A stretch of DNA of 64,000 nucleotides from a bacterium (GCA_024278215.1 JAJRTR010000135.1:1-64000), one strand, 5' to 3'. Counted from the first letter of the stretch, positions 33,532 to 43,459 are shown. The notes: generated by a model not told the origin, from the letters alone. Translations and numbers: made by a program.

Positions 33532-36432
33532 CTACTTAACTTTGATAACGGTCGGTGTGATAACGATAACAACTTCGTATTCTTTCACAGTACGGCGTTT
33601 TTTTCTGAACAGGGAGCCGACGAGCGGCAGGTCGGAGATGATCGGGAAGGAGACGCGTGTGAGGCTGTCCTGGGTCTTGATCATGCCGCCGATGATGAAG
33701 GGAATCTCATTTTCCATCTTGATCTCGCTGACAATGTTGCGGACATTTTCGATGGGGTAGCCCTGGCTGGTAGTACCGGTAACTTCAGATATTTTCAGGT
33801 CCATATCGAGAAGGATGTACTCGTTTCTGAAGTGGGGAGTGGCTTTCAGGACGAGGCCGTCGTTGGCATATCGGATTTCGATCTGGTCGAAAGCCACGAC
33901 GGTATACGGTTGTCTTTCAGAGAAGTCGAATGTGACTGCTGTTGATTCTGAAACCATGACGGAAGGATTTGCGATGATTCTGGAGTTGATCTTCTCGACG
34001 AGTACGTCGAGCGAGGAGGCGAACCCTGCGACGCGTTGAGCGAGAGTATCGTACACGAAGAAGCCGTTGGATGCTTTGACGTCGTCTGCTTTTACATCGT
34101 GGGGCATACCGTCGAAATAGGATTCGGTGCCGTTGAAGATCGTGTCTCCTTCGATGAGGCCGCCAAGACTTACCCTGCCGTCCTGGTAGGCGTAGCCGAG
34201 TTTGTAATTTGACTGGTCGTTGCGCAGGAGTTCGACAAGCTGCACGTCGAGTTTGACCTGATCGTAGGGCTGATCGAAGCTCTTGACTATCTCGCGCATC
34301 ATGTCCATTTCAGGTTTTCTTGCGATGGCATATACGGAGGAATCTACAGTGCTGGGGAAGAGTGCCCACTTGTCGCTCTGGAGGTATCCGTCGCTCTTGT
34401 CTCCATTGATTTCGCTGACGTCAGAGAGTTTAACACTCACGAAGAAGTCGCCTTCCGGACCTACGTCCAGTTTAGTGGACCCCTGGGACCGCATAAGTGT
34501 TGTCAGCAAAAGAACCGCGCGTGTCGGCGGATAGTATGTAAGTTTGAAAACTTCGAATTCGAGGTTATCAAATATGTTTCTGTCCATAGCCTCGATCAAT
34601 TTTTTAATTTTGGGCATGTACTGGCGCTGTGTGGAAATGACTATCGAGTTGGTTTGCTTATCGACGTTAATGTCTGTGACACCGTAGTCGTCATCCACAT
34701 CGCCTTTCAACCCGAATCCGGGCAGGTTGGAGATTCTGTCGAGGATTTTACTTTTTTCCATGTCGCTTACAGATATATTCTTGAGATTGTAAACTTCCGT
34801 GATATATTCGCGTTCTTTTACATCTAGACTGCGAACGATCTTAAGAACTCGTTCGTAGTCATCCTGTGTGCCGATATAAGTGATGGAATTTGTTGTGTCG
34901 TTGAAAGCCAGTTTGGGTTTGCCGGCGCCTCCCCGTGCTGTGCCGAGCAGGTCCGTCTTAAGTTCTTCCAGTTTTCGCAGGTCGGAAACCATTGCATACT
35001 TTAGCGGAATGACCTTGGCCACTGTGACACGGGAGGGGATGTCGAGTTCCTTGACGACGTTATAGAAGCGCTCGTAAATGTAGTCGTCGCCGACGAAGAC
35101 CATGGAATTTGAATCGTAATCGATGGTAAGGGTGTTGATGCTCGAAGCTGTCTGAGTTCCAGAGGCTACGACCGTATCGGCAGTGATCTTTAGTCCGCCG
35201 AAGTATGAGTTTGTTACGAGTTCCCGCAATTCATCCAGAAATGCACTGTTCAGTTCGACGTATTTCAGCCTGACGATTCTAGTGACCTGGGTGGCGCGTT
35301 TGGTGACCTTCTGCTGGGGTACATCGAGAGTGGCGAGCAACTCGCGAGCGCGGTTCAGGTCCCTGTCGATGCCGCGCATGAAAATGAGGTTCTTGCTGTT
35401 GTCACATCCGAGGTCCGGAATAACTGTGCTGAGTTGAACGATGATATTGCAGGCATACGAGTATTCAGGCTGGATGACGACAAGTTTCATTTGTGAGCCT
35501 GAATCTTCATAGACTGTTCCTGCTTCGACGGTTTTGACACCTGTAAGAGCGGTGTCTTTGCTCATTATGGCGTAGTAATCGCCGTACTTGCGCCATGTCC
35601 AGTTGTTGGAAGCGGCGATTATGTCGAGAGCGTCTTCGAGCGTGATGTGGGAAAGAGTGACAGTGATGCCGCCGCCGACAGCGCCGGAGGCGTTCATGGT
35701 GGCGCCACTGCTGACCAGTGATGATTCGACGACGATGTTGGCGCCGCCTGCTGCTTCAGACAGCAGGCGCACTGTCTGGGAAATATCCGCATCCTGGAGT
35801 ATAACCGGTCCGACAATGTATGGAGATGTGTCGTATTCTTTTACGCGGTATGGTATTTCCGCCGAGTTGGGCGCGAGGCCCGTCTGGGTATAAGGAATCT
35901 GGGTTGTGCCCTGACGTTCGCCCGGCACGTGAATCACCGGCGGGATTTCAAAGGAAGTTGTGGTCTGGGCCTGGTCTGCGCCCTGGGGTTGTCCCTGGGC
36001 TGTGGATTGCGTGGTCGCGGGCACGGCCGCGGGCCGTGTAGTAAGTTGGAAAGTCCGGCCATTATCGATCAGGTCGAAGTCGTAGTCGAGTTTCTGTTGT
36101 GAATGTACGGAAACGAAAGTAGCGGTTTCGCCGTTGACCTGGAGTTCACGCACAGAGATGTTGCTGACGCCGGCCTTGCCGATTTTCAGGTCATTGTACG
36201 GCAGGCCGAGAGTGGTGTTGTAGAGTTGTATGAGCAGATGAGGTGGCGAATCGAATTCTTTGACTCTGTAGCGGAATCTCTGGCTGCCTTTAAGCTCGAT
36301 GACCAGTTGTCCGTCCTGCATCTCCCTGTAGTTAAGTCTCGCCAGCCTGCCGGTTTCAGCGGATAACCCGATGCTGCAAAGCAACGCCAGGACAGCGGCT
36401 ATTATAACGCTTTTTTTCTTGTTAGTTGCCAT
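33532..36432 (-). CDS. pilQ: Type IV pilus secretin PilQ
   Basis: 966 residues. A signal peptide (about 1-25) precedes an AMIN-like domain (about 28-135). A Gln/Thr-rich linker carries low-complexity AQGQPQGADQAQTTT. Then come secretin N-type domains (several ring-building repeats, about 200-700) and the C-terminal secretin barrel (about 720-966), with the conserved ending FPIISDLPLVGSLFRKKRR. It forms the outer-membrane pore for the pilus. Last gene of pilMNOPQ, 22 bases after pilP. At 966 residues it is longer than many PilQ, because of the repeated N-domains. Confidence 0.9.
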   Translation of the reverse strand: MATNKKKSVIIAAVLALLCSIGLSAETGRLARLNYREMQDGQLVIELKGSQRFRYRVKEFDSPPHLLIQLYNTTLGLPYNDLKIGKAGVSNISVRELQVNGETATFVSVHSQQKLDYDFDLIDNGRTFQLTTRPAAVPATTQSTAQGQPQGADQAQTTTSFEIPPVIHVPGERQGTTQIPYTQTGLAPNSAEIPYRVKEYDTSPYIVGPVILQDADISQTVRLLSEAAGGANIVVESSLVSSGATMNASGAVGGGITVTLSHITLEDALDIIAASNNWTWRKYGDYYAIMSKDTALTGVKTVEAGTVYEDSGSQMKLVVIQPEYSYACNIIVQLSTVIPDLGCDNSKNLIFMRGIDRDLNRARELLATLDVPQQKVTKRATQVTRIVRLKYVELNSAFLDELRELVTNSYFGGLKITADTVVASGTQTASSINTLTIDYDSNSMVFVGDDYIYERFYNVVKELDIPSRVTVAKVIPLKYAMVSDLRKLEELKTDLLGTARGGAGKPKLAFNDTTNSITYIGTQDDYERVLKIVRSLDVKEREYITEVYNLKNISVSDMEKSKILDRISNLPGFGLKGDVDDDYGVTDINVDKQTNSIVISTQRQYMPKIKKLIEAMDRNIFDNLEFEVFKLTYYPPTRAVLLLTTLMRSQGSTKLDVGPEGDFFVSVKLSDVSEINGDKSDGYLQSDKWALFPSTVDSSVYAIARKPEMDMMREIVKSFDQPYDQVKLDVQLVELLRNDQSNYKLGYAYQDGRVSLGGLIEGDTIFNGTESYFDGMPHDVKADDVKASNGFFVYDTLAQRVAGFASSLDVLVEKINSRIIANPSVMVSESTAVTFDFSERQPYTVVAFDQIEIRYANDGLVLKATPHFRNEYILLDMDLKISEVTGTTSQGYPIENVRNIVSEIKMENEIPFIIGGMIKTQDSLTRVSFPIISDLPLVGSLFRKKRRTVKEYEVVIVITPTVIKVK

Positions 36433-36454
36433 AGACCAACCTGTTCTCCGGATT

Positions 36455-37207
36455 TTAAAACATCCTTTTCGACGGACCTTCTTTCTTGCGGTTGCTGTTT
36501 CCCTCTACATAGTCGTTAAACGTCGGTGGCCTGGTGGTTTCACCCTCCTGGCCTGCATATTCTTCTCCGTACTTATCTTCCAGGTACTTTTTATAAAGGT
36601 CGTTTATGTTGTCCATTTCTTTTATCTTCAGTTGTGTTTCCTCTGGTTCAATCCTGGCTATTCTCTTTCGGGTAAACATTGTGAGGCGAAGTTCCCGCTT
36701 ATTTCTTTCGAGTGTCACGTCATATTCGGAAATAGCCTTTACGATGGAGCCGTTTTCAAGGACGTCGCCTTCGCGAACTATTTTGGTTTGCTCGCCGACC
36801 TCGATCATGGCGATCTGGCCGGAGGGCGTCATCGCGGTGCCGATTACTCTGAATTTTTCACCTGCCAGTCTTTTCAGAGTATCCCAGTCGCTTTCCATGA
36901 TACTAACGGGAACAAAGGGATCTCTGCGACCGGTTTTTCTGTTGAAATTCGGGTAAATCATATCAAAACCGGCTTCTTTGATCAAGTCTGGTTTTTCTTC
37001 TTCGACATTTGTGGTTTTCGCGGCAGTCGCGGCGGCTTTTTTAGCCGCGGCAGCCGGTGGTTTGCGCCTGGTGGCAGCCGGCCCCTGCATCTGCGGACGA
37101 GCGGGCGGCGCGCCGGCTTTTTTCCCGCAGCCTCCAATAGTAATCGCCGCAACGCAGATTACTAATGAAAACAAAAAGGTGCAGATGTGTTTGGCTGTTT
37201 GATTCAC
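36455..37207 (-). CDS. pilP: Pilus assembly lipoprotein PilP
   Basis: 250 residues. An N-terminal signal ends in the lipobox-like TIGGC (about residue 27). An Ala/Pro/Lys-rich low-complexity linker (about 30-70) follows, then the PilP core with RRDPFVPVS and MIEVGEQTKIVREGDVL..GSIVKAISEYDVTL. The C-terminal tail is charged. PilP links the PilNO inner-membrane complex to the PilQ secretin. The start overlaps the pilO stop by ATGA. Confidence 0.85.
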   Translation of the reverse strand: MNQTAKHICTFLFSLVICVAAITIGGCGKKAGAPPARPQMQGPAATRRKPPAAAAKKAAATAAKTTNVEEEKPDLIKEAGFDMIYPNFNRKTGRRDPFVPVSIMESDWDTLKRLAGEKFRVIGTAMTPSGQIAMIEVGEQTKIVREGDVLENGSIVKAISEYDVTLERNKRELRLTMFTRKRIARIEPEETQLKIKEMDNINDLYKKYLEDKYGEEYAGQEGETTRPPTFNDYVEGNSNRKKEGPSKRMF

Positions 37208-37983
37208 GGTCGTCGGATCGGTTCCTTCTGTTGATTATTCAGGCTCAGTTTTTTCGATGTGTCCTGCTTCTGGATGTAAAAAGTCAGGGGCATATTGGCG
37301 CTTATTTTCACATAACCCCCAACCTCGATTTCCCGGCCTGTTTCAGCGCTTCCTCCGGTTTCTGATTCACTCTCGGATTTTTCTTTGCTTTGTTGCGGTG
37401 TCAACGACAGGTGATCCACCACCACGAGTTTCGGGAATGTGGACAGTTCATTCATGAAATTGTATATGTTCTGGAAAGAGCCGTCGATTTTAAAATCGAC
37501 ATTTGATTGTGCGTATTCCTTGTTGCTGTCGAATTTTGTAGCCTGGTTCTTCTGGTTCCCGGCGGCGGGCACGGGTGCTGCTCTTCGCGCGCCCGCTGTT
37601 GCTTTGCTGTTGGCATTGGGTTTCGGCGCCCGTCGCGAGGAGGGTTTTATGTAGTTTATATCGACATGTGTGGCAAGCGCAAGGTTTTCGATCAGCACGA
37701 GCACACGGGGTATGAAAACTTCCTGTGGGAAGAACTTCTCGAGCCGGGCAATATCTGCTTTCAGCCGAACGATCTCTTCGCGGGTTTCGGTGAGGAGTCT
37801 TTTTGTCAGTTCTATTTCCCTTACGTCACGTTTTTTTTCTTCCACGATCTTTTCTTTTTCCTTGATGGCATCTTCCATAGGTACATATTTATAGAAATAG
37901 AAAAGAGGAATACATGCGAGTTCGAGCACAAGCAGAACTATGATGATCAGGTTTCTGTTTGCTGATAGCGAACCGACTTCCAT
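37204..37983 (-). CDS. pilO: Type IV pilus assembly protein PilO
   Basis: 259 residues. A membrane helix (about 12-32) is followed by a long coiled coil (about 38-95), a low-complexity Ala/Lys/Pro insert (about 125-155), and a ferredoxin-like core domain (VDFKIDGSFQNIYNFMNELSTFPKL). PilO pairs with PilN to build the inner-membrane alignment platform. It lies 11 bases after pilN and overlaps pilP by four. Confidence 0.85.
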   Translation of the reverse strand: MEVGSLSANRNLIIIVLLVLELACIPLFYFYKYVPMEDAIKEKEKIVEEKKRDVREIELTKRLLTETREEIVRLKADIARLEKFFPQEVFIPRVLVLIENLALATHVDINYIKPSSRRAPKPNANSKATAGARRAAPVPAAGNQKNQATKFDSNKEYAQSNVDFKIDGSFQNIYNFMNELSTFPKLVVVDHLSLTPQQSKEKSESESETGGSAETGREIEVGGYVKISANMPLTFYIQKQDTSKKLSLNNQQKEPIRRP

Positions 37984-37994
37984 CTAAAAGAGCC

Positions 37995-38612
37995 TCACTG
38001 TCCCGGTTTTCTGCGCTGAGCGTTACCGGTGTTGTCGGATTTCTCCGCTTTGGGCGCCAGGCTCATCGAGCCTGAAATTTTAAACTTTTTTACAACCGCG
38101 TCGAAATCGGATTTGCCGCTCGAGTTGGATGCCGCGGCCTGGTCCAGAGTTACGGACCCGATATGGGATATTGAATTGAATTGCAGCATGAAAAAGCCTA
38201 TGGACGCGAATGTGAAAGTTCTGCCCTCAATACTGTATGACCCGGAACGCCTGCCGTCGAATCTTGTAAGCCAGACGTCTTTTGGTATCCTGTCGCGCAT
38301 CTGGTCGAAGAAATCGATCCATTGTTCCTGGTTCTTGGATATGCCGTTGACAAAATCGCGTTTCCCCTGTAGATACTCCTTGTCGCCTGTCGCGGTCTTG
38401 TATTCGGTGATAATCTGCTCGAAATCTTTTAAAGCGAAGTTAAGTTTCTTGATGTCTGCGTCGAGCTCAAGGTTTTTCGTATCGTTTATGGCAATAACAG
38501 TCCCGATTCCGGCAGCGATAAGGATGCCGATAACAAACAGCGGCCACAGGGGCATCCTGAACCCTTCGCGGATTTCGAGTGATATTTTCGGTTGAAGATT
38601 TATTCTTATCAT
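37995..38612 (-). CDS. pilN: Type IV pilus assembly protein PilN
   Basis: 205 residues. The N-terminus MIRINLQP is the PilN signature that binds PilM. One membrane helix (about 23-45) precedes a coiled coil and a ferredoxin-like domain with WLTRFDGRRSGSYSIEG. The low-complexity tail is rich in Lys. PilN joins cytoplasmic PilM to PilO. It starts seven bases after the pilM stop. Confidence 0.85.
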   Translation of the reverse strand: MIRINLQPKISLEIREGFRMPLWPLFVIGILIAAGIGTVIAINDTKNLELDADIKKLNFALKDFEQIITEYKTATGDKEYLQGKRDFVNGISKNQEQWIDFFDQMRDRIPKDVWLTRFDGRRSGSYSIEGRTFTFASIGFFMLQFNSISHIGSVTLDQAAASNSSGKSDFDAVVKKFKISGSMSLAPKAEKSDNTGNAQRRKPGQ

Positions 38613-38618
38613 AAGCTT

Positions 38619-39824
38619 TTACGCGCTGAGGTTTCCTGCCTGTGTTGTACTGCCGAATTCATAGTTCGGCTCGATGGAGACTCGCAGGCAATGCCGGCCG
38701 ATAATCTTGGGCGGTGCCTGCCTCAGCGAAAGTCCGGCCGCCACGCTCATATACGGCACGAGAGCAGCGACTCTTTCAGGCGATTCGTTTCCTATGTACA
38801 CCATGTTTTTCAGCGGATTGGCATGAACCGCCGGGATGCCCAGATCGTCTTCGAAATATCTGGCTATTCCCTTCAAATATGATCCGCCGCCGGTGATGAT
38901 TATTTTCGTTACATTTTCTCCACGGTATTTCGATGTATAGTATGCGAGCGACCTTCTTATCTCGAGAGCCAGATTCTCAATGTGAGGCCGTATAAGCTCA
39001 TACACATCGCGCGTCTCGTCGTCTATCTCGATGAACTCCGATTCCTCGTCTATAAAAGCGAGTCCTTTTTCCTTTTTCAATCTTTCCGAATCGAGGTATT
39101 CGGCTCCGAAGCCCGATTCAATAGCGTGTGTCAGCGTGTCGCCGCCTGTGCCGAATATCCTTGTGAAGCGCAGGATGCCGTTTTTGAGAATGCTGACACT
39201 TGACGCGCTTGCGCCAAGGTCCAGAAGCAGAAATGTTTGTGTAAAAGTATCCTGATCGTCGAAAAGTGAAGCCTCGACTACCGAACGCAGCATGACAAAA
39301 GGGTCCACGTCGATTTCGACAGACTCGACACCGCCTATATGTGCCGCTTCGACTCGCCTCTGTACCGCTTCTCGATGGGCCGCGACGAAAAGCACACTCG
39401 TCTGTTTCACATCTCCCTGCTTTATTTCTCCCAGCACCTCGTAGTCGTATTCCATTTCATCCAGCGGGAACGGAAGAAAACGCTCGACTTCGCCTATCGC
39501 CGCGACTTTCAGTTCTTTATCGCTGAGGCCGACCGGCAGTGAAACCTGCCTGATGACAACCGCGCGGCCCGGAAGAGAACACACAACTCGTTTCTCTTTA
39601 AAGTTGTAAACTTTCAGTATCTGGTATATCGCTTCGCCTATGGCGTCCGCATTGTTGATCACGCCGTCGGTGATCGAGCCGATGGGCGTGGCTGCGAAAC
39701 CGACATTCGCCAGTTGCAAACGAGCAGAAGTCGGCACGATATGCACCATCTTGATGTATCTCGTCCCTATATCAAGGCCGACTTTTGCCGAGTGGCCGCC
39801 TGATCCCAATCCGAAAATCGCCAA
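38619..39824 (-). CDS. pilM: Type IV pilus actin-like ATPase PilM
   Basis: 401 residues, TTG start at 39824 with AAGGTG about 9 bases upstream and no better start nearby. The actin-fold nucleotide sites are present: VGLDIGTRYIKMV, LLLDLGASASSVSI and KIIITGGGSYLKGI. PilM forms the cytoplasmic ring that binds the PilN tail. First gene of the pilMNOPQ block. Its upstream region is the 39825-40350 gap, which holds repeat B2 and a decayed family A end. Confidence 0.9.
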   Translation of the reverse strand: MAIFGLGSGGHSAKVGLDIGTRYIKMVHIVPTSARLQLANVGFAATPIGSITDGVINNADAIGEAIYQILKVYNFKEKRVVCSLPGRAVVIRQVSLPVGLSDKELKVAAIGEVERFLPFPLDEMEYDYEVLGEIKQGDVKQTSVLFVAAHREAVQRRVEAAHIGGVESVEIDVDPFVMLRSVVEASLFDDQDTFTQTFLLLDLGASASSVSILKNGILRFTRIFGTGGDTLTHAIESGFGAEYLDSERLKKEKGLAFIDEESEFIEIDDETRDVYELIRPHIENLALEIRRSLAYYTSKYRGENVTKIIITGGGSYLKGIARYFEDDLGIPAVHANPLKNMVYIGNESPERVAALVPYMSVAAGLSLRQAPPKIIGRHCLRVSIEPNYEFGSTTQAGNLSA

Positions 39825-39869
39825 TTTAATTGCACCTTAATCTTAGTAATTTGCCTTTCGCACTGCTAA

Positions 39870-40044
39870 CCCGCATATTTCACCAATGCGGGCCAAAAAT
39901 CGGGAGAATGCCTGTAATACAAGGCGCGGCAAGTGAGTGGTGCGGGAGCATACTGCAGGTATGTGACCAATCCCGAATCGCCGCCGCAACGCAGTAGAAC
40001 AGGCGTTATAGCGATTTTCCGGATTTCTTTGCGAGAAATCCGGG
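39870..40044 (+). mobile_element. Family B element, copy B2
   Basis: 175 bp, closely similar to the copy at 24748 over its whole length. Flanks are CTAA (39866-39869) and CCAA (40045-40048), which would be a target-site duplication with one later change. It lies immediately upstream of pilM on the opposite strand. Confidence 0.75.
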
Positions 40045-40253
40045 CCAATAATTAAGTGAAGTATATTATATATACTACTATACAGCAAGACAAAAAAATT
40101 TTTCCTGATTCTGAATAATCTGAATTTTCTCGGGGTTAAAATATCGGCAACGCCGGCATATAAGCCGAATAATGTCGAGATTTACTCGGTCTCCGTATCG
40201 ACCGAATATTGAATATCGCCGCCGAAAACCCGTTCGGCTTCTTTTCTTCTGTC

Positions 40254-40293
40254 GAGCCGATTGCTAAACTCTGATTCTGCTGCGGTCGGCTCT
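40254..40293 (-). repeat. Family A end fragment
   Basis: GAGCCGATTGCTAAACTCTG then ATTCTGCTGCGGTCGGCT matches the minus-oriented end of copy A2 (GAGCCAATTGCAAAATTCTG, ATTCTGCTACGGTCGGCT). It is truncated after about 40 bases, just before the tRNA. Confidence 0.6.
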
Positions 40294-40351
40294 ATTATTC
40301 TTCCGGCTCTCTCATGCTTTCCGAGGAGCCGGATACATTAAATATATTAAG

Positions 40352-40425
40352 TAGCCAGGGGCGGACTCGAACCGCCGACGCCACGGGTATGAGCCGTGTG
40401 CTCTAACCAGCTGAGCTACCTGGCC
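40352..40425 (-). tRNA. tRNA-Met (anticodon CAT)
   Basis: Reading the minus strand from 40425, the acceptor GGCCAGG pairs with CCTGGCT. The D-arm is AGCTCAGCTGGTTAGAGCA. The anticodon stem CACGG/CCGTG holds loop CTCATAC with anticodon CAT. The T-arm is GGCGGTTCGAGTCCGCC. CCA is not encoded. CAT could also mean initiator or a lysidine-modified Ile tRNA. The regular first-base pairing (G1-U72) argues against the initiator type. Confidence 0.95.
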
Positions 40426-40538
40426 GTTATCTTTTCCGGGCTCTGTCAAAACTCTGTGGATGAACCCGTTTTGCAGCCTAAAAAAAGATGGGACCCACTC
40501 CCATCCGGGGAACATTATAGGGGGCGCTTTTTGGATAG

Positions 40539-41225
40539 TCAACTGAAAGTTTCAAAATCAAGGCGTCCGTCGCGGATTACGATGCTTCTCGCGGCGGAAG
40601 CGCCCACATCGGGATCGTGTGTGACGAGGATGAGCGTCTGGCCCCGGTCTCTGTTCAGTGTTTTGAAGCAGTCCATGATGAGGGCGGCTGTTTTCGAGTC
40701 AAGATTGCCGGTGGGTTCGTCGGCGAGTATCACACCCGGGTTGTTGGCGAGTGAGCGGGCGATGCCGATGCGTTGTTGTTCGCCCGCGCTGAGTTGTCCG
40801 GGCCTGTGATGCGCACGCCGGCTCATGCCGAGTGTATCGAGCAGTTCTCCGGCGCGCCGGTGCCTCTGCGCCGCGCCGACTCCGGCCAGTTCCATAGGCA
40901 GCTCGACATTCTCCTGCGCGCTCAGTATCGGTATCAGGTTTATTCGCTGAAACACGAAGCCGATGTTGTGCAGTCTGATGCGGTCGATGTCCGAGGCGTT
41001 CATTTCCGTTGTGTCGCGACCGGCCACAAGCACCCGGCCCGCGGTGGGTCTGTCGATGCAGCCGAGCAGGTTCAGCAGTGTAGTCTTGCCCGAGCCGGAA
41101 GGCCCCATGATCGAAATAAAATCGCCCTCTTCCACTGTCATGTCGATCCCGGCAACGGCATAGACGGTCTGCCCGCCGAGCGTGTATTTCTTTTCGATTT
41201 TTCGCGCTTCAAGTATAGTTGCCAT
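40539..41225 (-). CDS. ABC transporter ATP-binding protein, MacB/LolD type
   Basis: 228 residues from ATG 41225 (AGG seven bases upstream; an upstream ATG at 41240 has no room for a ribosome site). Walker A is GPSGSGKTT, signature LSAGEQQRIGIA, Walker B VILADEPTGNLD, with LILVTHDP. This is the MacB/LolD/FtsE class that powers FtsX-fold permeases by mechanotransmission. It is coupled to the permease gene just upstream (41233), forming an exporter pair for a lipid, peptide or lipoprotein. No adaptor protein is present. Confidence 0.9.
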   Translation of the reverse strand: MATILEARKIEKKYTLGGQTVYAVAGIDMTVEEGDFISIMGPSGSGKTTLLNLLGCIDRPTAGRVLVAGRDTTEMNASDIDRIRLHNIGFVFQRINLIPILSAQENVELPMELAGVGAAQRHRRAGELLDTLGMSRRAHHRPGQLSAGEQQRIGIARSLANNPGVILADEPTGNLDSKTAALIMDCFKTLNRDRGQTLILVTHDPDVGASAARSIVIRDGRLDFETFS

Positions 41226-41232
41226 GTTCGAC

Positions 41233-42399
41233 CTACTCATACCTCAGGCTGTCCGCCAGGTTCCGCTTCATGATCATGTATGCGGGGAAAAGACCGGCGA
41301 ACGCGCCGATTATTACCGCGATTACTATGCCTGTAATAAATATCCGGGGGGACACGTATGTGCTGAAAAATGTCTCCCCGAAAAAATGGTGTATTAGCTG
41401 GTTGATTGCTTTCGACAGGATGTATCCGAACAGGCATCCGAACAGGCCGCCGATTGCACTCAGGGTGATGGATTCGGAGATAATCAGTTTCACCACATAG
41501 GCACGCGAAGCGCCGATCACCATCAGTGTGGCAAACTCGCGCACCCGCTCCGCCACGCTCATGATCATCGTGCAGGCGACGAAAAGCACCCCGATTATCA
41601 GGGCGAAACACGACACGCCGAAGTGGATTCCACGCGCTATGCCGAGCATTTTCTTCGCCTGCTGCATGATGTCGTTCATCGTCTGCACATCCTGCTTCGG
41701 GAAAGCCGCCTTGAGCCTGGCGGCTACCTCCTTCGTTTCCACACCGTCCGCGGATTTTATCAGGAAATAGCTGGCACGGCCCGAACCTCCAAACATCTTC
41801 TGGACCGCTTTTATCGGCGCATAAGCGAACATATCGTATGCTTCATTGTTTTTCTTCAACCTGCCGATGATCTCGAGTTTCTGGCCGGTGATCAGTTCGA
41901 GTTTGTCGCCCAGTCCTTTATCCATATTCTCGGCGACCATGCCGCCGAGCACCACAACCGGGCCGTCGTCGTCCTTGAGCCAGCGCCCTTTTTCCAGCGT
42001 CGCCGTCGGGCGCATCTTGAAAAAGTCCTTCTCCGGAATGCCCGACACCATTGTCATAGCGTAGCCGAAACCCGCGCCGCCGCCCTCGGGTGAAAACGCC
42101 AGGTACACCGGCTCCACTATCGCCACGCCCGGTACCGCGCGGATCGCCTCCGCCTGTTTCTCTTTCAATGTCGCCGTACCCTGGAAGCCGAACGGCATCT
42201 TTGAAACATTCTTGGGAACCACAAAGAGGTCGGGGCCGCTGCTGCGGAACATCTCGTCGATCGAGCGCATCACTCCCTCGCTGATCGAGAGCAGCCCTAC
42301 GGTGAAACCTATCGCGAGCACGATACCGAGCACGGTCAGCAGCGACCGGCTCCGGCGCCTCGACAGATTCCTGTAGCCAAGGGTAACGTAGCTTTTCAT
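41233..42399 (-). CDS. FtsX-fold ABC permease (MacB-like)
   Basis: 388 residues. One N-terminal membrane helix (about 20-42) precedes a large periplasmic domain with MFRSSGPDLFVVPKN. Three C-terminal helices follow (about 265-290, 305-335, 350-375), containing VREFATLMVIGASRAYVVKLI, the classical FtsX-fold stretch. It works with the ATPase encoded downstream. Divergent to the epimerase at 42572, with a 170 base shared promoter region. Confidence 0.9.
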   Translation of the reverse strand: MKSYVTLGYRNLSRRRSRSLLTVLGIVLAIGFTVGLLSISEGVMRSIDEMFRSSGPDLFVVPKNVSKMPFGFQGTATLKEKQAEAIRAVPGVAIVEPVYLAFSPEGGGAGFGYAMTMVSGIPEKDFFKMRPTATLEKGRWLKDDDGPVVVLGGMVAENMDKGLGDKLELITGQKLEIIGRLKKNNEAYDMFAYAPIKAVQKMFGGSGRASYFLIKSADGVETKEVAARLKAAFPKQDVQTMNDIMQQAKKMLGIARGIHFGVSCFALIIGVLFVACTMIMSVAERVREFATLMVIGASRAYVVKLIISESITLSAIGGLFGCLFGYILSKAINQLIHHFFGETFFSTYVSPRIFITGIVIAVIIGAFAGLFPAYMIMKRNLADSLRYE

Positions 42400-42571
42400 A
42401 TACTTAATTATTTATACCGTCACATTTTTTGCAAGGGCACGCGAATTCTTGATTTATGAATTTAGCCGCCACCGCTTTAAAAAACTGTGCATTCGGGGCA
42501 TAATAGATATGGAATATAATCACTTTTCAGCATTGCATTCAGATGATTCAACACACGCGGGAGGACGGCCT

Positions 42572-43459
42572 ATGAGAGTCTTGATCACAGGAGCATCGGG
42601 ATATTTCGGCAAGTTGCTGGTACATGCGCTCAGATCGGACACGGGGGATAAGATAGATGTCATCGGCGTCGATGTGCGTGAGACACACACGCGCGGCGAC
42701 GACACGATGAAATTCGTCTCGGGCGACACGCGCAAGAAAAGAATCGAGGACCTTTTCAAGACCGAGGGGAAGATCGATGTCGTGATCCATCTGGCCCGCG
42801 ACTCGTCTCCCGACCTCAGCAGCGACCAGTCGATGATGACGAATGTCTACGGCACCTTCCACATGCTCGAACTCGCCGAAAAGTATGGTGTGAAGAAATT
42901 CATCTTCCCCAGTTCTTCCATTGTATACGGTGCGCACATGGATAATCCCGCGTTGATAAAAGAAGACCATCCGCTGCTGGGCAACCGTGATGTGAAAACT
43001 ATTCGCGACCGGATCGAGGCGGACCTGATATGCCAGACATATTCGCCCGGCGCGGATAAAATGAATATCGTTATCCTGCGCACTGTACCGATATGGCGCA
43101 CGGCGGGCGGCGGCACTCTGGCGCGCTACATGAAGGGCGAACTGGTACCGGTCTTCCTCGGCTTCGATCCCATGTTCCAGATTATCTATGACGACGAGGT
43201 CATCGAGGCGTTCAGACTGGCGACCCGGATCGAAGACGCGCGGGGCGCGTACAATATTCCGGGGCGCATCTTCATGCCGCTTTCAAAAGTGATAAAGCAC
43301 CTGGGCAAGAAACCGCTGCCGCTGCCCGAGTTCCTCGTCCACAAAAAGGGACAGTACCGCTGGTCGTCGCAACTGAGATTCGATTTCAATTACCTTAAAT
43401 ACCCTTTCTGCGTCGACGGCACAAAGGCGAAGGAAGAGCTCGGCTACAATCCGAGTTGA
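42572..43459 (+). CDS. NAD-dependent epimerase/dehydratase-family protein
   Basis: 295 residues from ATG 42572, which has a GGAGG ribosome site; an open extension reaches back to 42449 but looks non-coding. The cofactor motif is TGASGYFG (residues 6-13), with a VIHLA stretch. The catalytic Tyr/Lys pair is degenerate: SSSIVYGA is followed by DRIEAD rather than a clear YxxxK. It heads a run with two acyltransferases, suggesting a lipid or glycolipid modification role. The reaction is not deducible. Confidence 0.75.
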   Translation: MRVLITGASGYFGKLLVHALRSDTGDKIDVIGVDVRETHTRGDDTMKFVSGDTRKKRIEDLFKTEGKIDVVIHLARDSSPDLSSDQSMMTNVYGTFHMLELAEKYGVKKFIFPSSSIVYGAHMDNPALIKEDHPLLGNRDVKTIRDRIEADLICQTYSPGADKMNIVILRTVPIWRTAGGGTLARYMKGELVPVFLGFDPMFQIIYDDEVIEAFRLATRIEDARGAYNIPGRIFMPLSKVIKHLGKKPLPLPEFLVHKKGQYRWSSQLRFDFNYLKYPFCVDGTKAKEELGYNPS

